Below are positions 4,995-6,230 of a DNA stretch of 6,230 bases, in pieces. The stretch lies in contig MWAC01000144.1 of NCBI GenBank assembly GCA_002068815.1, positions 1-6,230 of the forward strand, given 5' to 3'. How positions within the stretch are numbered: the first letter of the stretch is position 1; each line of letters opens with the position of its first letter. This stretch comes from Firmicutes bacterium ADurb.Bin467. Lineage in GTDB: Bacteria > Bacillota > Clostridia > Christensenellales > Aristaeellaceae. Both the position numbers and the translations under genes were made by a program. The notes beneath the pieces are model-generated. The model saw nothing but the letters and a program-made list of their open reading frames with translations, was not told the origin of the DNA and searched no databases.

Positions 4995-5927
4995 TTATTC
5001 ACCGTAATTCGCGCGGTAGAGCGCGAAAATCTCCTCCCGGGTCGGCATGGAGGGAGCGGTTCCATATCTGGTCACCGAAAGCGCGCCCGTGGCGTTTCCG
5101 AACCGAAGCGCCTCGAACAGATCCTTCCCCTCGGCGAGCGCCGCGGCGAAGCCGCCGTTGAACGCGTCGCCCGCGCCGGTCGTGTCGACGGCGTCGACCT
5201 CGAGCCGGCCGACGAGCTCGCTCCGCGCGCCGTCGGTCGCGAACGCGCCCATCGCGCCGAGCGTGATGACGACGTTTTTGACGCCCTTCTTCAGGAAGTG
5301 CTCCGCCGCGCGCCCGGCGTCCCCCTCGTTTTTCACCTCGACGCCGGTCAGGAGCTGCGCCTCGCTCTCGTTCGGCGTCACGACATCGACCATCGCGAGC
5401 GCCTCGTCGGGGATGCTCGCGGCCGGCGCGGGGTTGAGGACGACCAGCACGCCCGCATTGTGCGCGATCTCGATGACCTTGCACAGCGCGTCCAGGTTGA
5501 TCTCCATCTGCAATAGCAGTATCTTCGCGCTCTCGATGACCGGACGGCTCCGCTCGATGTCCTCGTCCGTCACGTGCATGCACGCGGCCGGCACGACGAC
5601 GATCTGGTTCTGGCCCGAGACCTCGTCGACCATGATCAGCGCGATGCCCGTCGCGTGCGCGTCGTCGATCAGCACGTGCTCGGTCGCGATGCCCTCGGCT
5701 CGGTAGAAGTCGAGCGCGACGCTCGCGAACGGGTCCTTCCCGAGCTTCGTGATCAGCTTCACGTCCGCGCCCGCCCTGTGCGCGGCGACCGCCTGATTCG
5801 AGCCCTTCCCGCCCGGGCCCATCTTGAACCACGAGCCGATGATCGTCTGCCCCGGCACCGGCAGACCCCTCTGCCTCGTCGTCAGGTCGACGACGAAGCT
5901 CCCAAACATTGCGACTCCCCTTTGCAT
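4995..5927 (-). CDS. rbsK: Ribokinase-type PfkB-family sugar kinase
   Basis: The expected reaction is ATP-dependent phosphorylation of D-ribose or a related sugar at O5 in the cytoplasm, feeding the pentose phosphate pathway. The 310-residue length equals that of known ribokinases. Visible family features are the opening strand VAMFGSFVVDL (5-15), GGKGSNQA (39-46), Q140-M-E142 matching the ribokinase active-site glutamate region, NPAPA (165-169), TPNESEAQLLTG (184-195), VITLGAMGAF (220-229) and DTTGAGDAFNGGF (248-260), which contains the catalytic base D254. The C-terminal VTRYGTAPSMPTREEI resembles the region of ribokinases that lines the nucleotide and monovalent-cation sites. One oddity is V12 where E. 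coli ribokinase has Asn14 in GSxNxD, one of its ribose contacts; the neighbouring Asp is kept (D14). The ATG at 5927 is preferred because GGAGGGG lies 6 bases upstream and the conserved N-terminal strand needs these residues; ATG 5909 would truncate that strand. Another pentose or nucleoside substrate remains possible. Confidence 0.92.
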   Translation of the reverse strand: MQRGVAMFGSFVVDLTTRQRGLPVPGQTIIGSWFKMGPGGKGSNQAVAAHRAGADVKLITKLGKDPFASVALDFYRAEGIATEHVLIDDAHATGIALIMVDEVSGQNQIVVVPAACMHVTDEDIERSRPVIESAKILLLQMEINLDALCKVIEIAHNAGVLVVLNPAPAASIPDEALAMVDVVTPNESEAQLLTGVEVKNEGDAGRAAEHFLKKGVKNVVITLGAMGAFATDGARSELVGRLEVDAVDTTGAGDAFNGGFAAALAEGKDLFEALRFGNATGALSVTRYGTAPSMPTREEIFALYRANYGE

Positions 5928-5953
5928 GGCTCGCCCCTCCGGAAGGTTATTTG

Positions 5954-5961
5954 TACCGGTA
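5954..5961. promoter_or_regulatory. Palindrome TACCGGTA at the rbsK transcription start, possible operator
   Basis: TACCGGTA is a perfect 8-base palindrome with a central CG that touches the -10 box of the rbsK promoter, so it covers the expected transcription start. A repressor bound there would block initiation. The arms do not extend beyond 8 bases and do not match the operator at 3567-3580, so a shared regulator is not shown and chance is possible. Confidence 0.3.
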
Positions 5962-5989
5962 TTGTAGCACAGAATTTTCCGGCCATCAA
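5961..5989 (-). promoter_or_regulatory. Promoter of rbsK
   Basis: On the minus strand TTGATG (5984-5989) and TACAAT (5961-5966) are separated by 17 bases, giving four of six and five of six matches to the -35 and -10 consensus. The -35 box overlaps the stop codon of the upstream gene. Transcription should start near 5954, about 27 bases before the ATG at 5927, leaving room for the GGAGGGG ribosome binding site (5934-5940). Confidence 0.7.
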
Positions 5990-6230
5990 TCCCGCGCCGG
6001 GCGATTTTTCTCCCTCGAAAAGATCGCGCGAATCTTTCCGGCGTAGAACACGAGCACGGTCGGGACGAGCAGGAACAGTATCCTGCCGAGCACGGTGTTC
6101 GCAAACAGCGCGACCGCGCCGATGTAGCGGTTCACGCCGACGAGCCGCCCGTAGACCGCGGACACATCCGCCTCGGTCTTCATCACGTCCGGGATCGCGT
6201 CGTCGGGGTAGTTGTCAATGTCCAGCCCGA
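5986..6230 (-). CDS. C-terminal end of a membrane protein, possibly SipW-type signal peptidase I (partial)
   Basis: Only the last 80 codons lie in the window; the gene continues beyond 6230. The readable part begins GLDIDNYPDDAIPDVM and continues VYGRLVGVNRYIGAVALFANT. It ends with one strong hydrophobic segment, VLGRILFLLVPTVLVFYAG, followed by a short basic tail (KIRAIFSREKNRPARD). A GRLVG/IGxVALF stretch before a C-terminal transmembrane helix with the LLVP pattern resembles the end of archaeal/SipW-type signal peptidases, in which this region follows the catalytic domain. The catalytic residues would lie outside the window, so this is only a suggestion; another single-pass membrane protein is possible. 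The start is not visible: an internal GTG at 6186 is simply in frame. The stop codon overlaps the -35 box of the rbsK promoter, so the two genes are adjacent but probably separate units. Confidence 0.6.
   Translation of the reverse strand, partial: GLDIDNYPDDAIPDVMKTEADVSAVYGRLVGVNRYIGAVALFANTVLGRILFLLVPTVLVFYAGKIRAIFSREKNRPARD

Noticed and set aside
4921..4998. Possible terminator after rbsK
   Set aside because: No stem followed by a T-run was found between the rbsK stop and the lacI promoter; the CCGC/GCGG matches there are too short.

Overview
The window is about 62% G+C (estimated by eye). All six genes lie on the minus strand, so transcription runs from high to low coordinates. Strong AGGAGG-type ribosome binding sites, near-consensus sigma-70/sigma-A promoters and a LacI-family operator with a cre-like sequence suggest a GC-rich Firmicute, probably an uncultured Clostridia-type gut or rumen bacterium. 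This taxonomic guess is inference; no marker gene is present.

In transcription order the layout is as follows. (1) The 3' end of a membrane protein with a C-terminal hydrophobic segment, possibly a SipW-type signal peptidase I (5986-6230, cut by the window edge). (2) A ribokinase-type PfkB sugar kinase, rbsK (4995-5927), with its own promoter (5961-5989). (3) A LacI-family repressor gene (3792-4823) behind a perfect TTGACA-17-TATAAT promoter (4922-4950). (4) A periplasmic-type sugar-binding protein, rbsB-like (2529-3506), preceded by a 285-base gap with a LacI/CcpA-type operator (3567-3580). (5) A double-ATPase sugar ABC subunit, rbsA-like (798-2351), separated from rbsB by a hairpin-rich 177-base spacer. 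(6) An rbsC-like permease that starts at 792 and runs off the window at base 1.

Together these form a ribose/pentose-type uptake and phosphorylation locus: the binding protein captures sugar, RbsC and RbsA import it, RbsK phosphorylates it, and the LacI-family protein probably controls transcription through the operator ahead of rbsB. The ribokinase lacks one of the usual ribose-contacting residues, so the sugar may not be ribose itself.

The most unusual feature is at the left edge. The permease matches its family only to about residue 202, then switches in frame, near base 187, to a sequence resembling the C-terminal half of an NlpC/P60-type hydrolase domain. Both partners look broken at the same point, which suggests an assembly chimera or a recombination/deletion junction rather than a designed fusion. 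I see no wholly new biological system here; the rest is a well-formed sugar ABC operon with notable regulatory DNA.
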